Origin: Bacillota bacterium
GTDB lineage: Bacteria; Bacillota; Clostridia; Christensenellales; SZUA-584
Length of the DNA stretch: 64,000 bases
Reading direction: 5' to 3'
Assembly: GCA_023397655.1 (NCBI GenBank)
Contig: JAEWTW010000057.1
Span: 62,001-126,000 of the forward strand
Part shown: in pieces, positions 40,370 to 48,735 of the stretch
Layout: the number at the start of each line of letters is the position of its first letter
How positions within the stretch are numbered: the stretch's first letter is position 1
Translations under genes and position numbers: made by a program
The notes under the pieces: model-generated
The model's database searches: none
Told to the model about the DNA's origin: nothing
What the model saw: the letters and a program-made list of their open reading frames with translations, nothing else

Positions 40370-40771
40370 ATGCCTTGGAACCCGAGCCTCGCAGTGGGCG
40401 TTGACATGATCGATGAGCAGCACAAAAAGTGGTTCGAGATGGCCGACCAGCTTTTTGAGGCGGGCCGGAACCGCAAAGCAGGAGAGTTTATCGTTCAGAT
40501 GTTTTTGTTTCTTGAAGACTACACCAAAAAACACTTCAGCGATGAAGAGAGGTATATGCAAAGCGTTAAATATCCGGAATACGAGGCGCAAAAAGCGATG
40601 CATGCCGATTTTATTAAGCGGCTGACCGCTCTCAAAGCCGAGTTTGATACGTCCGGCGGCAATATCGCCGTGATCATGGATGCCAACCAGATGGTACTGA
40701 ACTGGCTCACCAATCATATCTCCAAGCAGGACAGGAAGATAGGGGACTACGTCAAAGCCGCAAGAGTATAG
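40370..40771 (+). CDS. Bacteriohemerythrin
   Basis: 133 residues; ATG 40370 after AAAGGAGGAAGAAAT. Starts PWNPSLAVGVDMIDEQH, typical of stand-alone hemerythrins. Di-iron ligands seen: H18, H55 and E59 (HFSDEE), H78 (MHADF), and the final NHISKQDRKIGDY. Binds oxygen at a di-iron site, for storage or protection. Single-gene unit with its own terminator. Confidence 0.92.
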   Translation: MPWNPSLAVGVDMIDEQHKKWFEMADQLFEAGRNRKAGEFIVQMFLFLEDYTKKHFSDEERYMQSVKYPEYEAQKAMHADFIKRLTALKAEFDTSGGNIAVIMDANQMVLNWLTNHISKQDRKIGDYVKAARV

Positions 40772-40780
40772 TTAGTGCAA

Positions 40781-40820
40781 AACCCGTCAGATTTTCAGTC
40801 GAATAGCTGACGGGTTTTTT
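40781..40820 (+). terminator. Terminator of the hemerythrin gene
   Basis: AACCCGTCAG / CTGACGGGTT perfect 10-bp stem followed by TTTTTT. Confidence 0.9.
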
Positions 40821-40895
40821 GCTGCGCTGATAAATATGTACAATCGGTAAAATTTGATACGGGTATACATATATTATTTCAGCACTGACTGTTTG

Positions 40896-40904
40896 TGGTA
40901 TAAT
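40896..40904 (+). promoter_or_regulatory. Extended -10 promoter of the SPFH gene
   Basis: TGGTATAAT, an extended -10 box, 53 bp before the ATG at 40957. No good -35, as is usual for extended -10 promoters. Confidence 0.55.
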
Positions 40905-40956
40905 ATACATGTAAGGCGTAATAGATTCTTACATCAAAGCAAACGGGGGTATTGGC

Positions 40957-42966
40957 ATGGATACTTGGATTTTGGCACTGGCTATTGTCGTCGGCGTATT
41001 CCTGTTCTTTAAGGTCATTCTCGGCTTTCGCATCATCCCCAACAACAAGACCGCCATCGTCGAAAAGTGGTGGTCTCCCAGAGGCTCGCTCAACGAGCAG
41101 ATCATCGCGCTGAAAGGGGAAGCCGGTTACCAGCCGAAGATACTGCGCGGCGGCATCCATTTTTTAAGCCCGCTGATGTACAAGGTGCGCATCTGCCCGC
41201 TGGTCACGGTACCGCAGGGGCAGATCGCCTATGTGTTTGCGCGGGACGGACAACCGCTTGCACCCACACAGACGCTGGGCCGCGTGATCCCCGAAGGCAG
41301 CAACTTTCAGGATACGCGGGGGTTTCTGGAGAACGGCGGGCAAAAGGGCCCGCAGCGCGGTATCATCCGTGAAGGCACGTACGCGTTTAACCTTGCGCAG
41401 TTCATCATCATCACGCAGGACAAGATCTACTATCTGCCGATGGGCAACCGATTTGAGGAAGCCACCATCGCCAGCATGTCCGAGCAGCTCAAAGAGCGCA
41501 ACGGTTTTCGGCCCATCGTAATCAAGGGAACCGACGACAAGGTGGGCATCGTCACGGTGCACGACGGCCTGTCGCTCGCGAAGGACGACATCATCGCGCC
41601 TGCCGTGGGCACGGACCCGTCCTACCCGGAGACGTACCACAACAACTTTCAGGACCCTGAGAAGTTCCTCAAGGCCGGCGGTTACCGGGGCCGGCAATAT
41701 CAGGTGCTGGTGGAAGGCACATATTTCATCAACCGCTTCTTCGCCACGGTGGAGCTGATCGACAAATCGATCATCGACGTAGGCTTCGTGGGCGTGGTGG
41801 TATCGTACATCGGCCCCAAGGGCGTGGACTCCACGGGCGAGAGCTACAAGCACGGCGAGCTGGTGCAGATAGGCTCCCGCGGTGTGTGGCAGGAGCCGCT
41901 GATGCCCGGTAAATACGCGTTCAACCTGTATGCCGGAAAGATCATCCGCGTTCCCACCACCAACATCATATTGAAGTGGATACGCAACCAGGCGGGCTCG
42001 CACAAGTACGACGAGAACCTGACGGAAGTCAGCCTCATCACCAAGGACGCGTTCGAGCCGTCGCTGCCGCTGTCCGTCGTGATGCACATCGACTACAAGA
42101 AAGCGCCGCTGGTGATACAGCGCTTCGGCGACATCAAGATGCTGGTGGACCAGACGCTGGATCCGATGGTGTCCGCGTACTTCAAGAACATCGGCCAGAC
42201 CAAGACGCTCATCCAGCTGATACAGGAGCGCAGCGAGATACAGGACACCGCCTCACGTGAGATGAAGGCCAAGTTCGAGCACTACAATCTGGAGCTGGAG
42301 GAAGTGCTGATCGGCACGCCGTCTGCGTCCGAGCACGATGATAAGATCGAAGTGATTTTGACGCAGCTGCGCGCGCGGCAGATTGCCATTGAGCAAATTG
42401 AGACTTATTCGCAGCAGGAACGTGCGGCGGGCAAGGAGAAGGAGCTGCGCGAAGCCGAATCACGGGCACAGCAGCAAACGTTCCTCACCGAGTCCGAGAT
42501 CAACATACAGATCGAGAGCAACCAGGGCAAGGCGGAGTTTCAGCGTTCACTGCAGCAGGCCGCCAAGATCAAGGCCATCGCGGAAGCCGAGGCGGAGAAG
42601 GAAGCCCGCGTGGGTATCGGGCGCGCCATCGCCATCGAGGAGCAGGTGCGCGCTTACGGCGGCCCGCAGTATCAGGTGGTTCAGGATGTGATGAGCAAGT
42701 TCACCGCCGCCATACAGACCGCCGGTGTGGACATCGTGCCCAAGACGGTTATCAGCATGGGCGGCGAAGGCGGTGGCAGCAATGTCAACGCCTTTGAGAT
42801 GCTGTTGACGCTGCTGATCAGCGAGCGACTGGGCGTGAAGATGGGCGAAGCGAGTGAGGAAGAGGACGTGCGCATCAAGTCCATCAAGGACTCGATCATG
42901 AGTGCGCTCGCGAAGGGGACCGAGGCTGCCGCGGACGACAGCCAGACACCGGCACAGCCGCAGTAA
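40957..42966 (+). CDS. SPFH/band 7 (flotillin-like) membrane scaffold protein
   Basis: 669 residues; ATG follows GGGGGTATTGGC. One N-terminal membrane helix (ILALAIVVGVFLFFKVILGF), a long split band 7 domain (FRIIPNNKTAIVEKWW, GIHFLSPLMYKV, then VSYIGPKGVDSTGE), and a C-terminal coiled coil rich in Glu/Ala/Arg/Gln from about residue 440 (EKELREAESRAQQQTFLTES, AIAEAEAEKEARVGIGRA). Flotillin-type proteins organise membrane microdomains and protein quality control. It is a single-gene unit between two terminators. Confidence 0.88.
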   Translation: MDTWILALAIVVGVFLFFKVILGFRIIPNNKTAIVEKWWSPRGSLNEQIIALKGEAGYQPKILRGGIHFLSPLMYKVRICPLVTVPQGQIAYVFARDGQPLAPTQTLGRVIPEGSNFQDTRGFLENGGQKGPQRGIIREGTYAFNLAQFIIITQDKIYYLPMGNRFEEATIASMSEQLKERNGFRPIVIKGTDDKVGIVTVHDGLSLAKDDIIAPAVGTDPSYPETYHNNFQDPEKFLKAGGYRGRQYQVLVEGTYFINRFFATVELIDKSIIDVGFVGVVVSYIGPKGVDSTGESYKHGELVQIGSRGVWQEPLMPGKYAFNLYAGKIIRVPTTNIILKWIRNQAGSHKYDENLTEVSLITKDAFEPSLPLSVVMHIDYKKAPLVIQRFGDIKMLVDQTLDPMVSAYFKNIGQTKTLIQLIQERSEIQDTASREMKAKFEHYNLELEEVLIGTPSASEHDDKIEVILTQLRARQIAIEQIETYSQQERAAGKEKELREAESRAQQQTFLTESEINIQIESNQGKAEFQRSLQQAAKIKAIAEAEAEKEARVGIGRAIAIEEQVRAYGGPQYQVVQDVMSKFTAAIQTAGVDIVPKTVISMGGEGGGSNVNAFEMLLTLLISERLGVKMGEASEEEDVRIKSIKDSIMSALAKGTEAAADDSQTPAQPQ

Positions 42967-42986
42967 GAACGACACAAATTAAACGA

Positions 42987-43013
42987 AAAGGCCCGCTGGC
43001 ATCGGCGGGCCTT
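42987..43013. terminator. Bidirectional terminator between the SPFH gene and the Nudix operon
   Basis: AAAAGGCCCGC and GCGGGCCTTT arms around TGGCATCG. It works for both the SPFH gene and the minus-strand operon ending at 43045. Confidence 0.8.
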
Positions 43014-43044
43014 TGTGCTGTATAAGGGCAACTCTGATGGGCGG

Positions 43045-43803
43045 TCAGTCCGTCAGCCACCATGTGACGGATGCAAGATAAGGGCTGACATCCTCATGGA
43101 ATGCCTTCACATACTGCTGCGCACGCTCCGCTGCCGCTGTTTCCGTGCCGAAGAAATCGTACGTCTCATGGTACGTCCATTCGTCGCTGCCCGCATAGCT
43201 GCCCGCGTCCGGCGCGGAAGCATAATCCGAAACGTGGATGGTATAATGACGCATCGCCTGCACCGCCTCCGCCAGCCGCTCGAAAATAGGCAGATGGATG
43301 CAGTATCGCGGGTCGTTGTCCCTGAGCGCTGCGAGCACTTGATGCGCGTCCTGCCAGCACAGAGCGGATATCTCCTCCCGCTGAAACAGGAACGCCTCGG
43401 CGGGCCGGTCGTACACCAATGCATAGATTCGGCTAATCTCGTTGTTGACGAACCTGCTGCCATGAAACTGCGCTTCCCAATACACCCGGTGATCGAACAG
43501 AAACATCAGCGCGTCCGTTTCGGTGATGCCCAGCTCTTCAGCAAGCTCGCGCTCCGCGGCGGAACGAAACGTTTCGCCCACGTCCACATGCCCCGCGCTC
43601 GACGTATCCAGACAACCGGGGTACGAGTCCTTGTCGTCGCTGCGCCGCTGCAGCAGCACTTCAAAACGCCCGTCTTGCCGTACGTTGCGGATCAGCCAAA
43701 CATGTGCGCTGCCGTGAAGGTCGCCGTCGCGGTGCACATCCGCACGCTTTTTGAACAGCCCGCTGCCGCTGCCGTCTTCGTTCAATATCTCGATAAGGTC
43801 CAT
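43045..43803 (-). CDS. Nudix hydrolase
   Basis: 252 residues; ATG 43803 after GGGAGGCTAGCG. Complete Nudix box GHVDVGETFRSAAERELAEELG, in the subgroup resembling isopentenyl-diphosphate isomerase (LLQRRSDDKDSYPGCLDTSSAGH). The C-terminal ~90 residues are an extra domain (FGTETAAAERAQQYVKAFHED). It is the last gene of a seven-gene operon that also includes a TIR protein with a second, damaged Nudix domain. Nudix enzymes cleave nucleotide diphosphates such as ADP-ribose, so a role in removing a TIR product is plausible but inferred. Confidence 0.9.
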   Translation of the reverse strand: MDLIEILNEDGSGSGLFKKRADVHRDGDLHGSAHVWLIRNVRQDGRFEVLLQRRSDDKDSYPGCLDTSSAGHVDVGETFRSAAERELAEELGITETDALMFLFDHRVYWEAQFHGSRFVNNEISRIYALVYDRPAEAFLFQREEISALCWQDAHQVLAALRDNDPRYCIHLPIFERLAEAVQAMRHYTIHVSDYASAPDAGSYAGSDEWTYHETYDFFGTETAAAERAQQYVKAFHEDVSPYLASVTWWLTD

Positions 43804-43822
43804 CGCTAGCCTCCCTGCGGTA

Positions 43823-45187
43823 TCAGCCCAAATCTCTGAACGCACCATCCGCCTCAAACGAAAACCATTTCATGTTTTCGCCGAAGCTGAAGAAAAAAAT
43901 GCGTCCGCCGGGCCCCAGACAAACGGGTTCGGTGGCGCACTCCCGGCTGAAAAGCTGCTGTTTCGTTGCGAGATCGTACGCGGCCAGCCCGCCGGAGATG
44001 ATGAAGCCGTCCTCCTCGTAAGTTTTGGTGAAGGCGACCACCAGCCTGCCGTCTGCGGCGTTCAGCGTGGTGATGTCGTTTTCGGACGATAAGAAAGCCT
44101 CATCGCCTGTACCGTCCGTGCGAACGCGACGCACCGTGCGCGTGTCGCCGCCGTCCAAATAATATATCCAGCCACCCGTTACGGCATAGCACTGTATGAA
44201 ACCTTTCGCGAGCTGCTGCGCGCTGCCGCCCTCCGCCGGGACACGCCACAATCCGCCGTCCTCCGCTTTGGGGCAGTGATACACCCAGCCCTCCGCTACA
44301 CAGGGGAGCATTGCCGTCATGTCTGATAGCTTCAGCTCACCGCCGCAGCCGAAGCTGTTGCGGTACAGGCAGCCATTGTCGCTGCCGTTGTCGTAGTACA
44401 TGAAACCGCCCTCCACAGAGAGGAACGAACATATATCTTCAACAAGACGCTCGGCCTTGCTGCCATCCGTTCGTGCACGCCAGGGCTTACTGTCTTCGGC
44501 GCTGATGTAATACAGCCAGTCGTCCATTATGTTGAGGCTGGAACCGCGGATATCACCCACGCGCACGCGTCCTGTTCCGTCCGCGCGCACCTTATAGACC
44601 GCGAAGCCCTCGCCGGGGTAAGACAGGTAAACCCAATTGCCCTGCCATGTCAGCAGTCCGCCGTGCCAGACGCCGCCGTATTTGCCGGCATTGGACAGGT
44701 TGCCCGTTGTGATGCCCGTCGTGTTAATTTCGCTGTCTGAGGCGTAGTCGGACGCGAAGGGGATATCGATTGCAAAGTCCGGCTGGTGGCGCTGTGCCCA
44801 TTCGACCAATTGCTCAGAGTTCTGTGCATCCTCAAGACCCAAGGCCAGCAGGCGGTTGATCTCCATCATATTTTCTTCAGACATCAGATATAGGGCAGTG
44901 GAGGCATCCAAATATGCATCGGTAGCTGACGGGTCCAATTCGATCAGTTTCATGGCCGCCAGATATTTGGCTTTGTTATTGCCTTCATCGGTGAAACGCG
45001 AAATCAAACCGCGCAGGTCCTCTGCCGAAGATGCGGACTCCACCAGTGCTTCATCGGTATCAGGAGCGGGGGAGAGAGCGGCAGTTGCAGCGGGTTCCGT
45101 ATCCGGCGTTGGCAGCGCGGCCGGAGCACCGCATCCGGCAATCATCAGCATCATTAGTAATATCAGAATGAACATCGTAGCTTTCAT
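43823..45187 (-). CDS. DUF5050-type lipoprotein
   Basis: 454 residues; ATG 45187 after AAGGAGAAGCTTAT. Lipoprotein signal (LMMLMIAGC), Pro/Ala/Thr linker, a short helical TPR-like part (YLAAMKLIELDPSATDAYLD), then beta-propeller repeats of the DUF5050 type (VYKVRADGTGRVRVGDI, LYYISAEDSKPWRARTDGS, IYYLDGGDTRTVRRVRTDG). It is exposed outside the membrane and probably binds a ligand or protein. It is 26 bp downstream of the TIR-Nudix gene and 19 bp upstream of the Nudix gene. Confidence 0.82.
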   Translation of the reverse strand: MKATMFILILLMMLMIAGCGAPAALPTPDTEPAATAALSPAPDTDEALVESASSAEDLRGLISRFTDEGNNKAKYLAAMKLIELDPSATDAYLDASTALYLMSEENMMEINRLLALGLEDAQNSEQLVEWAQRHQPDFAIDIPFASDYASDSEINTTGITTGNLSNAGKYGGVWHGGLLTWQGNWVYLSYPGEGFAVYKVRADGTGRVRVGDIRGSSLNIMDDWLYYISAEDSKPWRARTDGSKAERLVEDICSFLSVEGGFMYYDNGSDNGCLYRNSFGCGGELKLSDMTAMLPCVAEGWVYHCPKAEDGGLWRVPAEGGSAQQLAKGFIQCYAVTGGWIYYLDGGDTRTVRRVRTDGTGDEAFLSSENDITTLNAADGRLVVAFTKTYEEDGFIISGGLAAYDLATKQQLFSRECATEPVCLGPGGRIFFFSFGENMKWFSFEADGAFRDLG

Positions 45188-45213
45188 ATAAGCTTCTCCT
45201 TGCCGTTTCCATG

Positions 45214-46284
45214 TCATATCGTCAGCGGGCTTTGGCCGTCGTAATAATCGATAGCCGTCTGGAATATGCGCCGGTAATAGTCGTCCACGCGGGGCACAAA
45301 ATCATCAGCGGTCACAGTCAGGCCGCTCACGCAGCGCTTGCCGTCCTCGTAAAGGCATGCGATAGCGGATACCTCGGAGACCCGGCCGCTGAACAGCTTC
45401 AGCCCGTCTCCGGCGGACAGCCGTATGATGCCGCTCACCTCTGCGGGCTGCAGATCATAATCCGTCAGCGCGTACGGCGTCTCAAACAGGTAGACGGAGT
45501 TGAACTCGCAATTGTGGAATGCGCCTTTTTTCTCCGCATACTGCCGCACACCAAGGTAAATCACGTCTTCGAAACGGACGGTCACGCCCAGCTCCGTGAC
45601 GATGCGCCCGATGCCTTCCCGGTCGGATTCGCCCGCGTTGAGGTGCCGCGACGCCGTGATGTCATACAGGCCGGGAAAGTCTGCCTTGGACATGCTGCGC
45701 CGCTGAAACCAAACGCTGGGCACACCATCTGCGCGGCTGACGAACCAACAGTGGAACGTCTTGTGCCACAGACCCTTCTCGTGCGCTTCGGCACGCACCG
45801 CCGTACCCATCAGGCTCATCTCTTCGTCGTAAATATCCACGAGCATGCCGCCCATCGGGTCCGCCGCCTGCGGTTTGGGCACAGGCGTTTCCTGCACAGG
45901 GCGTATGGCCGCGAGCAACGGCGTAATGGCCTTATCCACTGCACCATCCGGCACATCCAGCCAGTGGCATATGGAGAGGAAGTACGCCATCTCGTCACTG
46001 GGGCGCGTACCGTCAATACGCACCGGCAGTATCGGCAGACGGTTATCGGCAGCCAGAGCCACCTCGCGCAACACCTGCAGGGATTCGTTCGAATTCCTGC
46101 TGAACAGCAGCACGACAAGCCGGGCGTTTCGCAGCGCCTGCGCGATGGATCCGGCCCAGTGGCTGCCCGTGGTCAGGTTGCGCGGGGCCATCCAGCACGG
46201 GACGCCACTGTCCTCCAGCAGCGCACACAACCGGACAGCGGCCTCGCTCTCCCGGGATGAATAGCTGATAAAAGCGTCGATCAT
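45214..46284 (-). CDS. TIR domain fused to a degenerate Nudix domain
   Basis: 356 residues; ATG 46284 after GGGAGGTTTGCC. Residues 2-115 are a TIR domain: AFISYSSRESEAAVRLCALLE, then CWMAPRNLTTGSHW, VVLLFSRNSNESLQVLREVALA with the likely catalytic Glu74, so NAD cleavage is possible. Residues about 147-340 are an IDI-type Nudix fold (LVDIYDEEMSLMG, GLWHKTFHCWF, WFQRRSMSKADFPGLYDI). Its box reads RHLNAGESDREGIGRIVTELG: the first Gly is Arg, the REUxEE core is RIVTEL and one residue is missing. It probably binds rather than cuts a nucleotide. The fusion suggests product sensing within one chain (inferred). Confidence 0.85.
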   Translation of the reverse strand: MIDAFISYSSRESEAAVRLCALLEDSGVPCWMAPRNLTTGSHWAGSIAQALRNARLVVLLFSRNSNESLQVLREVALAADNRLPILPVRIDGTRPSDEMAYFLSICHWLDVPDGAVDKAITPLLAAIRPVQETPVPKPQAADPMGGMLVDIYDEEMSLMGTAVRAEAHEKGLWHKTFHCWFVSRADGVPSVWFQRRSMSKADFPGLYDITASRHLNAGESDREGIGRIVTELGVTVRFEDVIYLGVRQYAEKKGAFHNCEFNSVYLFETPYALTDYDLQPAEVSGIIRLSAGDGLKLFSGRVSEVSAIACLYEDGKRCVSGLTVTADDFVPRVDDYYRRIFQTAIDYYDGQSPLTI

Positions 46285-46298
46285 GGCAAACCTCCCTG

Positions 46299-46326
46299 CC
46301 GCGTCACTCAAAACGCCGCCGCGTCA
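46299..46326. repeat. Direct repeat copy 2 of the permease 3' end
   Basis: 28 bp identical to 47122-47149. The other copy contains the last codons and stop of the permease (TRRRFE*). This copy stands just after the MBL gene and overlaps its stop codon. The two repeats flank the MBL gene. Confidence 0.9.
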
Positions 46327-47058
46327 GAATACGAAGCGGCGCATTTCGCGCGCTGCCTTTGTGCGCCGGAATACCGCCTTCGCTTCGGCCAGATGCGGCG
46401 CGCAGCGGTAATGCGCCAGCCGGTGCGTGATGACCAGCTGTTTGACGTCATTGTCGCGGGCAAGCGCCGCCGCCTGCGCCGCGGACATGTGCGTGGACTC
46501 CGCCGTCCTGTCCGCTTCCAGAAATGAGGCGTCACAGAGCAGCAGGTCCGCATCGTGCGCCAGCGCACAGGCATTGCCGCACATCACCGTATCGCCGGTG
46601 TAAGCGAACACCTTGCCCTCTGCCCGTACGCGTAAGCCAAATACCGGGTACGCATGCGACAGTTCGATGAATTCCAGTGCCACATCGCCCAGCTGCACGG
46701 CCATTCCGTGCGCCAGCGGCATGATGTCGAAGGGGTGCATCGCCCGCAGCATCTCGTATTCCGCCTCGGGTTCGGACGGAGCGAACACCGGGATATGGTC
46801 ACGGTCACCCATGCCGAAGCGCTTGCGGTAGGGCAGCGCGTAGCGCAGCAGCGTCATATCCGTGATGTGATCCCCGTGCAGGTGGGACAGCACCACCGCA
46901 TCCACGGCTTCCGGCGTTGTCACTCGCTGGAGCCGCGCCAGTACGCCGCTGCCGCAGTCGAGCAGCAACCGCCGGCCCGCTGCCTCCAGCAGATATCCCG
47001 ATGTAGCGCGGCCCGCGGGCGCATAGGGTGCGTACATTCCAAGAACCGTCAGCTTCAT
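46324..47058 (-). CDS. MBL-fold metallohydrolase
   Basis: 244 residues; ATG 47058 after GGGGAGGATGCC. RNase Z/phosphodiesterase-like: SHLHGDHITD (HxHxDH), AYTGDTVMCGN, ATESTHMSAAQAA-type His and a final ITHRL. Residues are suited to two zinc ions. It would hydrolyse a phosphodiester or related bond. The gene is flanked by 28-bp direct repeats of the permease end, so it seems to have been inserted into an operon that originally ran from the permease directly to the TIR gene. Confidence 0.88.
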   Translation of the reverse strand: MKLTVLGMYAPYAPAGRATSGYLLEAAGRRLLLDCGSGVLARLQRVTTPEAVDAVVLSHLHGDHITDMTLLRYALPYRKRFGMGDRDHIPVFAPSEPEAEYEMLRAMHPFDIMPLAHGMAVQLGDVALEFIELSHAYPVFGLRVRAEGKVFAYTGDTVMCGNACALAHDADLLLCDASFLEADRTAESTHMSAAQAAALARDNDVKQLVITHRLAHYRCAPHLAEAKAVFRRTKAAREMRRFVF

Positions 47059-47121
47059 GGCATCCTCCCCGAATCTATCCGCATATAAGCATAGTGTCAG
47101 ACTTTGATGTACCGGATAATC

Positions 47122-47149
47122 CCGCGTCACTCAAAACGCCGCCGCGTCA
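47122..47149. repeat. Direct repeat copy 1 (permease 3' end)
   Basis: 28 bp identical to 46299-46326. It encodes the last seven residues of the permease and its stop codon. Confidence 0.9.
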
Positions 47150-47849
47150 TCAGAACTGCGTAGACGGTGGTCACCGCTGCCGCATAGCAAAGCATCCACA
47201 GAAAATACAGCCATACCACACCAAAATCCAACGTGCTTTCCGCGCTGTATTCCACCGTCAGATCGTGTACCGGCGGTAGTATCCAGAGTATATACGCAAG
47301 GAACGCCGCCTTTTTGACGAGCGCACCCTTCACAACAGCCAGCACGCAGAAGGCCGCGCTCAGCAGTATCGCCGTGCGCCGTCCGCGTATCAGCCGGGAG
47401 GAGGTGAACAGCCCCGATATGCTGCCGCAGTACGACGCCAGCCAGAACAGCGCAAGCCCGGACAGCGCATCCGCCGCCGTGACTGGCCGTTTGAACAGCG
47501 TTGCTCCGGTGGCAAAGTGTATCAGCAGCGGCCCCGCCACCGAGACCAGTGCGAACGCCGCCGCGAGCGCGGCCATCAGCAGTGCACGGGAAAGGAAGAA
47601 CGGGCCTTTGCGCTTCAGTTTCACCAGCATGGCCTGTTCGATCATCGGGCTGCTTAAGCCCGCGGACATCACGCCTGCGCTGAGCGACAGCACGAACACC
47701 ACCAGTGCGCCAATGCTGAAGCTGGAGAGTATGTCCAGCGGGGCGATGGCGTACGCGATGCCGATGTACGCGACGAGCAGCAGCGCCGGCAGCACCAGCC
47801 GTCCGCTGTGCAGCAGTATATCCTTCTCATAAGCAAACAGCGCTTTCAT
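47127..47849 (-). CDS. ABC transporter permease-like membrane protein
   Basis: 240 residues; ATG after TGAGGAGACATT, overlapping the ATPase stop by 4 bp (ATGA). Six hydrophobic helices (LVLPALLLVAYIGIAYAI, FSIGALVVFVLSLSAGVMSAG, ALFWLASYCGSISGLF) in the pattern of small ABC-2 type permeases. No substrate can be named. It pairs with the ATPase upstream. Confidence 0.75.
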   Translation of the reverse strand: MKALFAYEKDILLHSGRLVLPALLLVAYIGIAYAIAPLDILSSFSIGALVVFVLSLSAGVMSAGLSSPMIEQAMLVKLKRKGPFFLSRALLMAALAAAFALVSVAGPLLIHFATGATLFKRPVTAADALSGLALFWLASYCGSISGLFTSSRLIRGRRTAILLSAAFCVLAVVKGALVKKAAFLAYILWILPPVHDLTVEYSAESTLDFGVVWLYFLWMLCYAAAVTTVYAVLMTRRRFE

Positions 47850-48709
47850 AATGTCTCCTCATATTTGACGATGCGGATGCCGTGCGCCAGCAGCATCGCC
47901 AGCAGTTCATGCCCGCAGGCCCGGTCTGCCTCAATACGCAGCATCTGTCCGCACGGGCTGATTTGCGCCGTCGCATCTGCGTTCCTCACCAGCGCGCCGA
48001 TGTCCGTGCCGCCGGGCAGCGCTAGTATCACGCAGCGCGGGCTCACGCTCTGCATCATGTAACCGGTGCCATCTGCCAGTGCGCCGTTCGCAATCTGCAG
48101 CACGCGGTCTGCCAGCGCCTCGATCAGAAACGGCTCATGGCACGCCATAACCACCGCCATACCGTCCCGTTTGCGGCGGCGTATATCGTCGGCGAAGCGC
48201 AGCTGAGAGATCGCGTCCTGACCGGACAGCGGCTCGTCCATGAACAGCACGTCGCGCTCGGCCAGCAGCGCCTGTATCACCGCCACCTTTTGCAGCATGC
48301 CCTTGGACAGATATTTGAGCGGCGTATTCAAATATGCCGTCATGGCAAACATATCACAGTAATGCGCGGTTGTTTTAGATTCCGCGTTCTCCATACCGCG
48401 CATGTGGTCGAGGAAGCGGGCGGCGGTCATGTTTATTTTCTCGAATCGGTCAGGGATGAGGGCGGCGCGCGTATCCGCTGCCGTTACGACATGTCCGTCG
48501 TCCGGCCGTGTCACGCCGCAGAGCAGGCGCAGCAGCGTGCTCTTGCCGCAGCCGTTTTCACCCACCAGCGCAACGGCCTCGCCGCGGCGCACATCAATAC
48601 AGACGTCCTTCAGCACAGGCCGCCCGCCATAGGCTTTGCGGATATGCAGCGCTGAGATAATCGTCGCGTCTGCCGCAGCGTCTTTGCTGTACACAGTTTC
48701 TGTGTTCAT
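47846..48709 (-). CDS. ABC transporter ATP-binding protein
   Basis: 287 residues; ATG 48709 after TAGGAGATACG (ATG 48739 overlapping the previous stop is an alternative). Walker A GENGCGKST, a degenerate signature LSKGMLQKV instead of LSGGQ, Walker B VLFMDEPLSGQD, H-loop ACHEPF. The C-terminal ~70 residues are a small extra domain. It powers export or a membrane process together with the permease. Confidence 0.88.
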   Translation of the reverse strand: MNTETVYSKDAAADATIISALHIRKAYGGRPVLKDVCIDVRRGEAVALVGENGCGKSTLLRLLCGVTRPDDGHVVTAADTRAALIPDRFEKINMTAARFLDHMRGMENAESKTTAHYCDMFAMTAYLNTPLKYLSKGMLQKVAVIQALLAERDVLFMDEPLSGQDAISQLRFADDIRRRKRDGMAVVMACHEPFLIEALADRVLQIANGALADGTGYMMQSVSPRCVILALPGGTDIGALVRNADATAQISPCGQMLRIEADRACGHELLAMLLAHGIRIVKYEETL

Positions 48710-48735
48710 CGTATCTCCTAATGTGCCGCCCGCCG

